Assembly: GCF_002140975.2 (NCBI RefSeq)
Contig: NZ_CP147247.1
Location: 1,054,001 to 1,118,000, forward strand
Direction of reading: 5' to 3'
Length of the DNA stretch: 64,000 nt
Source: Enterococcus sp. 9E7_DIV0242
Lineage (GTDB): Bacteria; Bacillota; Bacilli; Lactobacillales; Enterococcaceae
Shown here: in pieces, positions 27,557 to 36,014 of the stretch
How positions within the stretch are numbered: position 1 is the first letter of the stretch
Layout of the letters: each line of letters opens with the position of its first letter
Program-made: the position numbers and the translations under genes
The notes under the pieces: generated by a model
Told to the model about the DNA's origin: nothing
Seen by the model: the letters and a program-made list of their open reading frames with translations, nothing else
The model's database searches: none

Positions 27557-27979
27557 CTACACTGCAACATTTTCTCTAAAAGTCATACCGGAAATTACTG
27601 TCGCCTGATCAAAACCAATCTCATAAACCTGTAATTGTTCGGCACCAGATTCAATGATTTCTGCATAAAACGGCATTTTAGCGACCCATGCTTCAGCCAG
27701 ATCCTGTAAAGATTGCTCACTCGGCTTAGCGATCCCTTTCAACACACGAACATGGTCACTTTCATCCCCTTTGATTACGGTAGTAAACGAGACTTTTGGA
27801 TTTTTTTGAAGCTCCGCTACCTTTTCATTTCCTTTGAAGGTTGAAAAGTAAACAACCTTTCGTTCTGGGTCATAAAGGAAGTTGACAATCCTTACATTTG
27901 GCTGTCCCTCTACACTTGTTGCTAACGCGATTTCCTGTTGCTGGGCCATCATTTCTTTAAACATATTTTCTGCATTCAT
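27557..27979 (-). CDS. Pyridoxamine 5'-phosphate oxidase family (FMN-binding split barrel) protein
   Basis: 140 residues. LATSVEGQPNVRIVNFLYD and VYFSTFKGNEKVAELQKNPK are classic segments of small PPOX-like flavin proteins. Whether it binds FMN, F420-like cofactors or haem is not visible. It is divergently transcribed from a YafY/WYL regulator, which probably controls it through the inverted repeat at 28031-28060. Confidence 0.88.
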   Translation of the reverse strand: MNAENMFKEMMAQQQEIALATSVEGQPNVRIVNFLYDPERKVVYFSTFKGNEKVAELQKNPKVSFTTVIKGDESDHVRVLKGIAKPSEQSLQDLAEAWVAKMPFYAEIIESGAEQLQVYEIGFDQATVISGMTFRENVAV

Positions 27980-28030
27980 TCTTATTCCTCCTACTAATGT
28001 AATTGCCTGTTACAAGATAATCTTATCAAA

Positions 28031-28065
28031 AGAACCTTGACAACTATTTGTCAGGGTTCTATGCT
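28031..28065. promoter_or_regulatory. Promoter and inverted-repeat operator between PPOX and YafY-type genes
   Basis: TTGACA (28037-28042), 17 bases, TATGCT (28060-28065) forms a promoter for the YafY-type gene. AGAACCTTGACA and TGTCAGGGTTCT (28031-28042 and 28049-28060) form an inverted repeat with one mismatch that covers it, and on the minus strand TTGTCA-17-TTATCT points toward the PPOX gene. One site could control both. Confidence 0.6.
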
Positions 28066-28142
28066 TTTAATAAAGAAATATCATTTTTTAGGATAAATCG
28101 TTTCATTACATAATAAGACCACTACACGAAAGGAGAACCTAG

Positions 28143-29081
28143 ATGAAAAGTGAACGGCTATTGGCTATCACGATGATGCTTTTAGAACAAGAACAAATCA
28201 GCGCACCTAAACTCGCTGAACTATTTGAAGTCTCTGTTCGCACCATTTACAGAGATATCGAGTCGCTGAGTCAGGCGGGGATTCCGGTTGTTGCCTTTCC
28301 CGGAAGTAAAGGCGGTATTCGAATCATGGAAAATTATAAAATCGATCAACGGTTCTTCACAACCTCTGATTTAATTTCTCTTTTGACCAGTCTTAACAGC
28401 ATGCATAAGCACATGAACAGCAAGCAAACTGCATACACTATAGAAAAGTTGAAAGCTCTAGTTCCAAAGAAAATGGAAAAAGAAGTCGCATTAAAAACGG
28501 ATCAACTGATCATTGATCTCTCTCCTTGGATTCAAAACGGACAAGCTGGTGCTTCTATCGACTTGATCCAACAGGCACTTGATAATCAAAATGCTTTGTC
28601 TATCGACTATGAAAATCGAGCGGGCCAATATTCCAGTCGAGTGATCGAACCCTATCGGCTGATTTTAAAGGAAAGCAGCTGGTATACCCAAGCCTTTTGT
28701 TTAGAAAAACAAGAATTCCGGATTTTCAAAATATCCAGAATGAAGAACATCCAACAAACCAATCACCTCTCTGACCAACGAACACCTCCTCCAGTTACTT
28801 TTGGGAGAGATACCAGTGGGAGAACAGCATTTATCACCCTGTCATTGGAAGTCGATTACTCTGTGAAGGATCAGCTATCTGAGCGGTTCAATGATTTAGC
28901 GTTTATTCCACAAAAACATTCGGATCGTTACCTTGTTGAATTTCCTTACTTCATTCCTGATGAATTTGGCTATCATCTTCTTTTGGGATTTGGCACTCGC
29001 TGCAAATGCTTGGCACCTGACACTATCCGCGAAGAGCTGGTCAAAAGATTGAAAGAAATGCTAGATTTTTACGAAGTATAG
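28143..29081 (+). CDS. YafY-family regulator (DeoR-type HTH plus WYL domain)
   Basis: 312 residues, GAAAGGAG ahead of the ATG. The N-terminal helix-turn-helix (ISAPKLAELFEVSVRTIYRDIESL) is followed by a WYL domain from about 140, with ENRAGQYSSRVIEPYRLILKE and WYTQAFC. WYL regulators sense small molecules or nucleic acids and often control neighbouring flavin or stress genes. It is divergent to the PPOX/EVE pair. Confidence 0.92.
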   Translation: MKSERLLAITMMLLEQEQISAPKLAELFEVSVRTIYRDIESLSQAGIPVVAFPGSKGGIRIMENYKIDQRFFTTSDLISLLTSLNSMHKHMNSKQTAYTIEKLKALVPKKMEKEVALKTDQLIIDLSPWIQNGQAGASIDLIQQALDNQNALSIDYENRAGQYSSRVIEPYRLILKESSWYTQAFCLEKQEFRIFKISRMKNIQQTNHLSDQRTPPPVTFGRDTSGRTAFITLSLEVDYSVKDQLSERFNDLAFIPQKHSDRYLVEFPYFIPDEFGYHLLLGFGTRCKCLAPDTIREELVKRLKEMLDFYEV

Positions 29082-29242
29082 GATACTGAGACTCGAAAAT
29101 CAGCTTCCAGTTTAACGACTGATTGGTTGATTTTTTCTTCATGTAAAAATCTCCTCTATATTTTCAGTTTAATTATTCGTATAATAAATGAATAGGAGTT
29201 AGCAAGAAAAAACAGATGGTTGACATTTAAGGAGGGAAAGAT

Positions 29243-29806
29243 ATGAGAGAACCATTACAATTTGGAACACGAGAAGCGTTTAGAAGCTGGCTGGCCGACA
29301 ATAGCCAAACCAGTGAAGGTGTTTGGTTGTTATTTGGAAAATCCAAGGAAGTTGTAACGCTCAAAGCCGGAGAAGCTTTAGAAGAAGCGCTTTGCTTTGG
29401 CTGGATTGATGGGTTGATGAAAAAGGTCGACGAGCATTCGTACATCAAATATTTCGCTGCTCGAAGAAAAGACAGCAAATGGTCTGTGAAAAACAAATCG
29501 CTTGTTGAGAAGCTGGAAAAAAATGGACAAATGACCGATTTAGGTCGAGCAAAGGTAACCGAAGCAAAGAAAAATGGGCAATGGGATAATGCGACCAAGC
29601 CCTCAGATATTACTAATGAGCAGATTGCCACTGTAGCTGACCTGCTTTTGGAAAATGAGCTAGCACATACCAATTTTCAAGCCATGTCTCCCTCTGTCAG
29701 AAAAACCTATACTCGAGCCTATCTTGATGCGAAAACAGATGCTGGTCGAGCAAAACGTCTGACTTGGATGATCGATCGTTTGGAAAAGAATCTAAAACCA
29801 ATGTAA
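29243..29806 (+). CDS. YdeI/OmpD-associated family protein
   Basis: 187 residues. FRSWLADNSQTSEGVWLLFG, the ALCFGWIDGLMKKVDEHSY stretch and FAARRKDSKWS are the family signature, and RAKRLTWMIDRLEKN closes it. Relatives are described as bacteriocin-protection or YdeI proteins, but the molecular function is unknown. AAGGAGGG precedes the ATG; single-gene unit with a large terminator hairpin. Confidence 0.87.
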   Translation: MREPLQFGTREAFRSWLADNSQTSEGVWLLFGKSKEVVTLKAGEALEEALCFGWIDGLMKKVDEHSYIKYFAARRKDSKWSVKNKSLVEKLEKNGQMTDLGRAKVTEAKKNGQWDNATKPSDITNEQIATVADLLLENELAHTNFQAMSPSVRKTYTRAYLDAKTDAGRAKRLTWMIDRLEKNLKPM

Positions 29807-29816
29807 CCTTTATAGA

Positions 29817-29903
29817 GAAAAAAGAACGACGCTTCTCCAGTGACAAAAGAGTCTGACTTTTAAAGGTCAGCTCAATCCTACTGCGAAGCTCCGTTCTTTT
29901 TTG
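29817..29903 (+). terminator. Long hairpin terminator after the YdeI-family gene
   Basis: AAAAAAGAACG at the left pairs with CGTTCTTTTTTG at the right, with inner arms GCTTC/GAAGC and a smaller hairpin inside. It lies between convergent genes and could work in both directions. Confidence 0.65.
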
Positions 29904-29934
29904 TTAGATGGTTCCGTGCTCAAAACAGTCTATC

Positions 29935-30507
29935 TCACAGCCCCAACTGTTTTGTCATTACAGCAGTGTTTTCCTCCCCATAATCCCCACTTCCATATAG
30001 TGAAACAAAATCCGGTAGCAAAAACTCAAACATTGCTTTCTCGGACTGTTTAAATCCAGCTTTTTCATAAGAACGGATGGCCCTCTTATTTTTAGCTGAC
30101 GGTGCAATAATCAGCTTTTTAATACTCAATGTTTCATTCAAGTATTCACCAAGCAACATCAACGCCTCCGTACCGTAGCCCTTTCCACAATTGGCCTCAC
30201 TATTCATCCAAATATCCAGCTCTGCAAATGAGGGCTTCAAATGAAACGCAGAATAACTGATAAATCCGACAGGTACACCTTGAGCTATAATCATGTAGCC
30301 TCTGCCTTCGTTAGGCTTCTCACCAGTAAAATAATACTCTTCGTAATATTCTGCGCAAAATTCTTCATAGGTTGCTATTGTTTTTTCAGGATAATCCGGT
30401 GGCCCGGAATGAGCCCTTGTTGTTTCCGATTGAAAACACCAGTCATAGACGTCCTGCCTATCTGCCAAGGTTGCTGGAACCAGTCTGATCCTCTTTCCCT
30501 TTATCAT
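29935..30507 (-). CDS. GNAT N-acetyltransferase (RimJ/RimL type)
   Basis: 190 residues from the ATG at 30507, preceded by AAAGGAGAG; a start nine codons upstream has no such site. Typical features are KGKRIRLVPATLADRQDVYDW at the N-terminus, GKGYGTEALMLLGEYL as acetyl-CoA loop and NKRAIRSYEKAGFKQSEKA near the C-terminus. RimJ/RimL relatives acetylate ribosomal proteins, but many are antibiotic- or metabolite-modifying, so no substrate is claimed. Confidence 0.88.
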   Translation of the reverse strand: MIKGKRIRLVPATLADRQDVYDWCFQSETTRAHSGPPDYPEKTIATYEEFCAEYYEEYYFTGEKPNEGRGYMIIAQGVPVGFISYSAFHLKPSFAELDIWMNSEANCGKGYGTEALMLLGEYLNETLSIKKLIIAPSAKNKRAIRSYEKAGFKQSEKAMFEFLLPDFVSLYGSGDYGEENTAVMTKQLGL

Positions 30508-30750
30508 TTTTTCTCTCCTTTCATTTACCAACATATGACCTCGAACATGGATCCGAACAGCTCATTCGACAACAAACTTCTGCTCTTACATATTTCATGT
30601 TATTCCGATCCTCGAGACAGGAAATATTTTGTTTCTCTTCTTTTCATTCATTATATCAAAAAAGCACTGCTGGATACTGCCTATCCGCTACAATGCTTTC
30701 TCTTTATTGACGTAACTTACTTCGGTAATTCTTTGATAGTTATTCATCCT

Positions 30751-30915
30751 TTAATAGTAGCCAGAATAACTGTTTTGTTGAGCGGCTAAGCCAAAGGTCT
30801 CTGCAAATAGTTTTGCTTTGGCATCAAATTCTATCTTTTTCTTTTCCAATTCCAATCTGGAAAGTGTACTCGTTTCTTTGATTACTTTTTTTGAGTTTTC
30901 AATAATTTCTTTCAT
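30751..30915 (-). CDS. Small protein of 54 residues, unknown
   Basis: The ATG at 30915 is preceded by GAGGAGG at ideal distance. The peptide opens with MKEIIENSKKVIKETSTL, continues with a run of alternating Leu/Glu/Lys that should form an amphipathic helix (LEKKKIEF), and ends NSYSGYY. Strong ribosome binding site and clean codons argue that it is translated. It lies 17 bases downstream of a GNAT gene on the same strand, so the two may be co-transcribed. No family is recognised. Confidence 0.6.
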   Translation of the reverse strand: MKEIIENSKKVIKETSTLSRLELEKKKIEFDAKAKLFAETFGLAAQQNSYSGYY

Positions 30916-30932
30916 ATTCATTCCTCCTCATA

Positions 30933-31358
30933 TCAAGAATAGGCTTCTTCTGACAATCTTTTTCCCATCCAAAAAAAATTGATATCATGCTTTTTGAACG
31001 GAAAAAGTAAAATACGGTAATCCCGTTTCATATAAAAAATACTGGCGTTTTTTCTCCCTGTTAAAATGATGACGGAATGCCCTTGTTCCATTGCATACGC
31101 TTCGCAATGATCCAATAACTGATTACCAACTCGTTTTCCTTGAAATTCAGGCGCTACTGCAACCTGACGAACTCTTGCAAAATTGAATGGATAAAGCTGA
31201 ATAGAGGCCGTACCAATCACTTTTCCATCTTCGACAGCTACATAGGTTGTCCATTTTTTCTCTTGTTTCCTATTGATCTTGCTTCCCAACACCTGCTTAC
31301 GAAGAGTCATTGCTTCATATGCATTCGGGCTGGATTCTTTTGCTAGTTGAATATTCAT
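30933..31358 (-). CDS. GNAT N-acetyltransferase
   Basis: 141 residues from the ATG at 31358, chosen because GGATGGAGG precedes it. VAVAPEFQGKRVGNQLLDHC is the acetyl-CoA motif, and VIILTGRKNASIFYMKRDYR the C-terminal part. It resembles the ElaA/YitI-type small acetyltransferases. It lies between the MarR-type gene and the 54-residue gene, all on the minus strand. Confidence 0.86.
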   Translation of the reverse strand: MNIQLAKESSPNAYEAMTLRKQVLGSKINRKQEKKWTTYVAVEDGKVIGTASIQLYPFNFARVRQVAVAPEFQGKRVGNQLLDHCEAYAMEQGHSVIILTGRKNASIFYMKRDYRILLFPFKKHDINFFWMGKRLSEEAYS

Positions 31359-31421
31359 CCTCAGACCTCCATCCTTTGTATAGGGGCACACCACTTTTTC
31401 AGCAGCTCTTTTTACTCACGC

Positions 31422-32144
31422 TTACCAGTTATCCCACTCACTGTCTTCTCGTTTGTCAAAATGGTCAGAGCAATTATTCTTTTCTTTGCTGCCATCTGAA
31501 TAGAACCCTTCGAAATCCTTACGATTAAAACCACCGCGACGATCAAACTGACGGCGCATAGCATGCTTCATTTCTCTCATCTCTCTTTTGAATTCTCTCC
31601 GTTCCTGTGCAGACATACTGTGATAGTCCTTGCCGGCGAATTCTTTCATGAACTGCTCACGGAAATCCTTCATTGATCCCAGCATTTCAAAAGGCAACTT
31701 AGGAAAATCAGAAAACTCGCAGAAATCTTCTCCCCAACCATTTTGTATCTTGTTCAACAGTTGATTCAACTCTGCTTGCTCTTCATCCGATAAACCAGCA
31801 AAAAATTCTTCTGAACGATCTTGCTTTTGTTTCATAGGGCTTGCTTTCGCACGGCCTTTTTCCGTGATAAACACTTGTTTGATTCGTTTATCATTCGGAT
31901 CTTCTCGACGCTCGATTTCACCACGTTGCGCTAGTTTATTTAAAATTTCTGTCAACGAGCTAGGACGAATATCTAATAGCTCGGCCAAGACACCTTGAGT
32001 CATTCCATCTTCTTCAAGTAAAAGGTCCAATACCAGCTGTTGCGTAGGAGCTTTTTTCTTTAGCATCGCAGTATTGATCAATCGACTCCCTGCTGTTCCT
32101 ACAATCGATAAATTTTTCAATAGCTCTTTCGTATAGTCGCTCAT
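31422..32144 (-). CDS. MarR family regulator with a long charged C-terminal tail
   Basis: 240 residues, about 90 more than a usual MarR protein. Winged helix: LVLDLLLEEDGMTQGVLAEL, then RPSSLTEILNKLAQRG and EDPNDKRIKQVFITEKG (near 82-98). From about 150 on the sequence is rich in Lys, Arg, Glu, Asp and Phe (KREMREMKHAMRRQFDRRGG) and ends with DREDSEWDNW-like acidic residues, with one Cys. Such tails in enterococcal relatives are unexplained. It probably represses itself through the operators at 32194-32237. Confidence 0.88.
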   Translation of the reverse strand: MSDYTKELLKNLSIVGTAGSRLINTAMLKKKAPTQQLVLDLLLEEDGMTQGVLAELLDIRPSSLTEILNKLAQRGEIERREDPNDKRIKQVFITEKGRAKASPMKQKQDRSEEFFAGLSDEEQAELNQLLNKIQNGWGEDFCEFSDFPKLPFEMLGSMKDFREQFMKEFAGKDYHSMSAQERREFKREMREMKHAMRRQFDRRGGFNRKDFEGFYSDGSKEKNNCSDHFDKREDSEWDNW

Positions 32145-32193
32145 GATTGTTCCTACTTTCTCTATTTTTTTGCTTATTTACTCACTCCATTAC

Positions 32194-32247
32194 TTAGGTA
32201 CCTAAACTTTATATTCGAATTATAATTCGGTACCTAACTATTGTCAA
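32194..32247 (-). promoter_or_regulatory. MarR-type gene promoter with paired palindromic operators
   Basis: On the minus strand: TTGACA (32247-32242), 17 bases, TATAAT (32224-32219), both perfect. TTCGGTACCTAA (32226-32237) lies in the spacer and TTAGGTACCTAA (32194-32205), a perfect 12-base palindrome, lies downstream; their centres are 32 bases apart, three helical turns. This is the layout expected for MarR autorepression. Confidence 0.75.
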
Positions 32248-32319
32248 TAGAAATGAATAAAAAAAGTTTGTGTTTAACTTTTCTTATACTTTTTAAACAA
32301 AAAAAGACAGCAAAAAAGC

Positions 32320-32488
32320 GAGGTTGGGACAGAAGTGTTAAGCTTCAAGCAATAAGATGGAATTCACGAAAATTGCTTCACAAATTTTTGCTGAATTTCA
32401 GCTTATTGTCGAAGAAGTTGCTTCTGTTCCACCGTTTATTCGGGTTTAGATACAGAACAAGCGTAGGACTTGAGTTATGTCCCACGCT
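32320..32488. repeat. Intergenic palindromic repeat, copy B
   Basis: Aligns with copy A (2773-2932) along its length: GAGGTTGGGACAGAAGTG, AGCTTCAAGCAATAAG, CAAATTTTTGC, CTTATTGTCGAAGAAG, CTTCTGTTCCACCGTTTATT. The right-hand hairpin GCGTAGGAC...GTCCCACGC lies just after the stop of the transketolase gene and probably terminates that operon. Confidence 0.75.
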
Positions 32489-32498
32489 CACTATTCTC

Positions 32499-33458
32499 CT
32501 ATTTCCCTAAAGACAAACGGATTTTATTTTTGATTTGCTCAGCAGTCAGTCCGTATGCTTTCTGAAGATACTCCGGCGTTCCAACTTGTCCAAATTGTTC
32601 ATCTACGCCAATGCGCAACAATGGAATAGCGAAGTTCTCTTCTGCCAACACTTCAGCAACTGCACTACCTAAACCACCTGTAATCGAGTGATTTTCAATT
32701 GTCACGATGCTTCTTTTATTCTGTCCTTCTTCAATAATCAGCTGTCGGTCAAGCGGTTTGATCGTAAACATATCGATCACTTCACAGCTGATCCCCTCTT
32801 CTCCTAATTCTTCTGAAACTGTCAGTGCTTCTGAAACCAGCTGACCTGCTGCCAGAATCAAAACATCGTCTCCTTTTGTTAGGATATTTCCTTTTCCGAG
32901 CTGGAATGTTGTTCCTTCTGCATAGATATTCTGAACACTTTTCCTGTTTCCTCTCACGTAATGAATCCCTTGATGCTTACTGAATTCTTTGATGATCCAC
33001 TTCATTTGAACGGCATCTGCTGCATCACAGACCACAGAATTAGGAATCGCTCGAAGCAGCGCCACGTCCTCCCAAGTCGTATGTGTCCCTCCGTTATGTC
33101 CGACAGCAAATCCAGGGTCCGAGCCATAAATATTTATCGTATTTTTTGAATAACCACCGGATAAAAACAGCTGATCAAACACTCGTCTGGTCGCAAATGG
33201 GCCAAAAGTATGAACAAAAGGGGTGTAACCAGCCAAGTTTAACCCGGCGGCAACTCCGACCATATTGGCCTCTGCGATCCCAACATTGATAAACCGCTTC
33301 GGATCAGCAGCAGCCAGCTTGTTCCAGCCGCTGGCTGCACCTAGATCTGCTTCTAATGCCACGACACGTTCATTTTCAGCCATCAGCTCCTCGATTGCTG
33401 AAACAACACAACCACGCAGCTCCGGTCCCATTTCTCTTTTTTCGTCTAGCTCAACCAT
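32499..33458 (-). CDS. Transketolase, C-terminal subunit (split transketolase)
   Basis: 319 residues covering the pyrimidine-binding and C-terminal domains of transketolase: EADLGAASGWNKLAA, NVGIAEANMVGVAAGLNLAG with the catalytic Glu, and the EVIDMFTIKPLD segment. It overlaps its N-terminal partner by eight bases, so the two halves are made together and assemble into one thiamine-diphosphate enzyme moving two-carbon units between sugar phosphates. Being part of a PTS operon, it presumably works on a product of the imported sugar. Confidence 0.93.
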   Translation of the reverse strand: MVELDEKREMGPELRGCVVSAIEELMAENERVVALEADLGAASGWNKLAAADPKRFINVGIAEANMVGVAAGLNLAGYTPFVHTFGPFATRRVFDQLFLSGGYSKNTINIYGSDPGFAVGHNGGTHTTWEDVALLRAIPNSVVCDAADAVQMKWIIKEFSKHQGIHYVRGNRKSVQNIYAEGTTFQLGKGNILTKGDDVLILAAGQLVSEALTVSEELGEEGISCEVIDMFTIKPLDRQLIIEEGQNKRSIVTIENHSITGGLGSAVAEVLAEENFAIPLLRIGVDEQFGQVGTPEYLQKAYGLTAEQIKNKIRLSLGK

Positions 33459-34326
33459 TCCTTGTCATCTCCTTGATCTCCTCTTCCAGCTTAACCAGTG
33501 CTTTCTCAGCAGCTTGATTGACTTCTTCAGTGTTGAATTTCACAGAATGATTATCTGCCATCTGTTCGAAATACGGGATTCCTTGCCCTTTAGTGGCGTC
33601 CAAAATAATACAAACCGCTTGATTTGACATCAATTTACACTGTTGGATTGCCTGATTGATTGCTGATAAACTATCACCTTTGACTTTTTCTACGTGAAAA
33701 CCAAAAGCCTTCATTTTCTCTGCTATGTCAAATGGATTCAATATATCCAGTGTTTTACCATCTAGCTGCTTTTTATTTTCATCAATGACTACCAGACAAT
33801 TATCGAGTCTTGCGTGTGCGATATATTGAAACGCCTCCCAACACTGCCCTTCGTTCAACTCACCATCACCAACAATTAAATAAACATAATTGTTTTTCTG
33901 CGACAACTTTAAACCTGTAGCAATTCCAGCTGCTACAGAAGTTCCTTGTCCTAGCGAACCTGTTGTGGCATCAACACCCGGCGTTTTATTCCTGTCCGGA
34001 TGAGAAGGTAAACTCGTCCCGCCTTCGTTAAGCGTTCGTAAATGAGCCCGATCAAAATATCCAGTATTAGCCAATGCACTATATAAAGCAACTCCGGCAT
34101 GCCCCTTTGAGAGTACCAATCGATCTCGTTCCTCCCATAAAGGATTATTGGGATCAATAGCCATCTGTTTTCCATATAGCACTGCCAGCAATTCGACAAT
34201 CGACAACGATCCGCCTAAATGCCCTTGTCCCATATGCTTGATAGATGCTAAGGTATCATATCTGATTTTTTTTGCTAGTAAATCCAGCTGTTGCCATTCC
34301 ATTTCTGCCATCACACCTGTTGTCAT
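33451..34326 (-). CDS. Transketolase, N-terminal subunit (split transketolase)
   Basis: 291 residues from the ATG at 34326 (AGAAGGAG upstream). It carries the thiamine-diphosphate-binding half: GQGHLGGSLSIVELLAVLY near the start, PGVDATTGSLGQGTS, and GDGELNEGQCWEAFQYIAH as the diphosphate/Mg motif. It is coupled to the C-terminal subunit gene by overlap and follows the IIC gene by 21 bases. Confidence 0.93.
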   Translation of the reverse strand: MTTGVMAEMEWQQLDLLAKKIRYDTLASIKHMGQGHLGGSLSIVELLAVLYGKQMAIDPNNPLWEERDRLVLSKGHAGVALYSALANTGYFDRAHLRTLNEGGTSLPSHPDRNKTPGVDATTGSLGQGTSVAAGIATGLKLSQKNNYVYLIVGDGELNEGQCWEAFQYIAHARLDNCLVVIDENKKQLDGKTLDILNPFDIAEKMKAFGFHVEKVKGDSLSAINQAIQQCKLMSNQAVCIILDATKGQGIPYFEQMADNHSVKFNTEEVNQAAEKALVKLEEEIKEMTRNG

Positions 34327-34347
34327 TTTTGTACTCCTTCTCATACA

Positions 34348-35709
34348 TTATTCTGAAGCTGCTTCTGTATTCTTTTTTCCGAAAAGAGTAAGACCTAGTA
34401 ATACGGCCAAAACAGCAATGATTCCACCAATGACTAGCATCTGTCCACCATTATTCGCTAGATTCCCAAGGAAAATCCCTGTCACGCCATAATCAGTATC
34501 CGAGAAGGTCGACCCTTGAAACCCAAGATCTCCCATGACCGGCATAAGCAAGATTGGCATGAAGCTGATGATAATACCATGAATAAATGAACCAATAACA
34601 GCTCCTCTGACACCGCCTGTTGCATTGCCATATACACCCGCTGTAGCACCACAGAAAAAGTGCGGAACAACACCTGGGATAATCACTGTCGTACCAGTCA
34701 TGACCATAATTGCCAGGCTGACGATCCCACCAACAAAGCTCGTTAAAAAGCCAATCAAAACAGCATTAGGAGCATAGGGAAAGACGATTGGACAATCCAA
34801 GGCTGGAATTGAATTCGGTACTAGCTTTTCAGATATTCCTTTGAACGCCGGAACGATTTCCGCAAGGATCAAGCGAACACCTGCTAGAATAACAAACACA
34901 CCTGCCGCAAATGAGCCTGCCTGCTGTAAAGAATAAATGATGTAATTCATTCCACCACTCAGGTTTTCACTCACAAAGTCATTCCCGGCAAAGAGAGCGA
35001 CAATCACATAAACAACTGCCATAGTCAGTGTAATACTTACTGTCGAATCTCTTAGGAAAGAAAGGCCCTTAGGAAAGTTGATGTCTTCTGTTGATTTTTC
35101 TTTATTCCCAACATACTTACCAATCAAGCCACTCAAAGCATAACCAAAATTCCCTGTGTGTCCCAACGCAACAGAATCATTTTTAGTAATTTGACGGGTA
35201 AACGGCTGAGCAATTGCCGGAAAAATCGTGTTTGCCAGCCCCAATGCCAGACCTCCAAACAAGACTAACATAATAGTGTTCATGCCGGTCACGCTCAAAA
35301 TAACAGCTATCATGCAAGCCATATAAAGTGTCGCATGCCCAGTTAGATAAATGTACTTGTATCGGGTAATTCGTGCAATCAGGATATTGAATACCATCCC
35401 AGTCAACATAATAAGTGCTGTATATGTGCCGTATTTTGTCAATGCCAGAGCGACAATTGCTTCATTGTTTGGGACCACACCTTGCATATTGAAGGCTGCC
35501 TGAAACATCTCGCCAAACGGTGCCAATGAGCCTTCAATCACCCCTGCTCCAGCTGTGACGACCAAGAACCCAACAAAGGTCTTGATTCCCCCTTTCACCG
35601 TTGAAGCCAAATCCTTTTTCTGCAGTACATTCCCCAAAACTGCAATCAATGCAACCAGCAATGCCGGTGTACTGGCAATATCAATTAAAATATCTAAAAT
35701 ATTATCCAT
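34348..35709 (-). CDS. PTS ascorbate-family IIC component (UlaA/SgaT-like)
   Basis: 453 residues with about eleven membrane segments. GHTGNFGYALSGLIGKYVG, FKGISEKLVPNSIPALDCP and PHFFCGATAGVYGNATGGVRGA match the UlaA/SgaT family, which imports L-ascorbate in E. coli. No ascorbate catabolic genes (lactonase, ketogulonate decarboxylase) are nearby, so the sugar is probably something else, such as a pentitol or unusual pentose. Confidence 0.93.
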   Translation of the reverse strand: MDNILDILIDIASTPALLVALIAVLGNVLQKKDLASTVKGGIKTFVGFLVVTAGAGVIEGSLAPFGEMFQAAFNMQGVVPNNEAIVALALTKYGTYTALIMLTGMVFNILIARITRYKYIYLTGHATLYMACMIAVILSVTGMNTIMLVLFGGLALGLANTIFPAIAQPFTRQITKNDSVALGHTGNFGYALSGLIGKYVGNKEKSTEDINFPKGLSFLRDSTVSITLTMAVVYVIVALFAGNDFVSENLSGGMNYIIYSLQQAGSFAAGVFVILAGVRLILAEIVPAFKGISEKLVPNSIPALDCPIVFPYAPNAVLIGFLTSFVGGIVSLAIMVMTGTTVIIPGVVPHFFCGATAGVYGNATGGVRGAVIGSFIHGIIISFMPILLMPVMGDLGFQGSTFSDTDYGVTGIFLGNLANNGGQMLVIGGIIAVLAVLLGLTLFGKKNTEAASE

Positions 35710-35731
35710 TTTTTTGTCCTCCTTTAATGTG

Positions 35732-36013
35732 CTATAGCAGTCCCTTTTCTCTACAAACTGTAGTCACTTTTTCCTTTAGCTCATCCATATCGATGATGCT
35801 GTTCAAGACAATGACTTCTCCTAAATGCGTCGCACTATCTGCTAGATCGCCACCGACAAAAAATACATCAGCCAACTCCGGTGTTGCACTCCCCATATCA
35901 TAATGCGAAACCTCGACACCACTTACTCCAAGTTCGTTTAATACTGTATTGATATTCATTTCCACCATAAAGCTTGATCCTAATCCTGACCCACACACTG
36001 CTGCAAATTTCAT
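35732..36013 (-). CDS. PTS ascorbate-family IIB component
   Basis: 93 residues. AAVCGSGLGSSFMVEMNI contains the phosphorylated Cys7 of the lactose/ascorbate-type IIB fold. It is one base past the regulator gene stop and 22 bases ahead of the IIC gene. It would take phosphate from the EIIA domain of the regulator or from an unlinked IIA. Confidence 0.93.
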   Translation of the reverse strand: MKFAAVCGSGLGSSFMVEMNINTVLNELGVSGVEVSHYDMGSATPELADVFFVGGDLADSATHLGEVIVLNSIIDMDELKEKVTTVCREKGLL

Positions 36014-36014
36014 T

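Noticed and set aside
30241..30789. 182-codon plus-strand frame
   Set aside because: Mostly antisense to a clear GNAT gene, with Cys/Phe/Ser-rich composition typical of a shadow frame.
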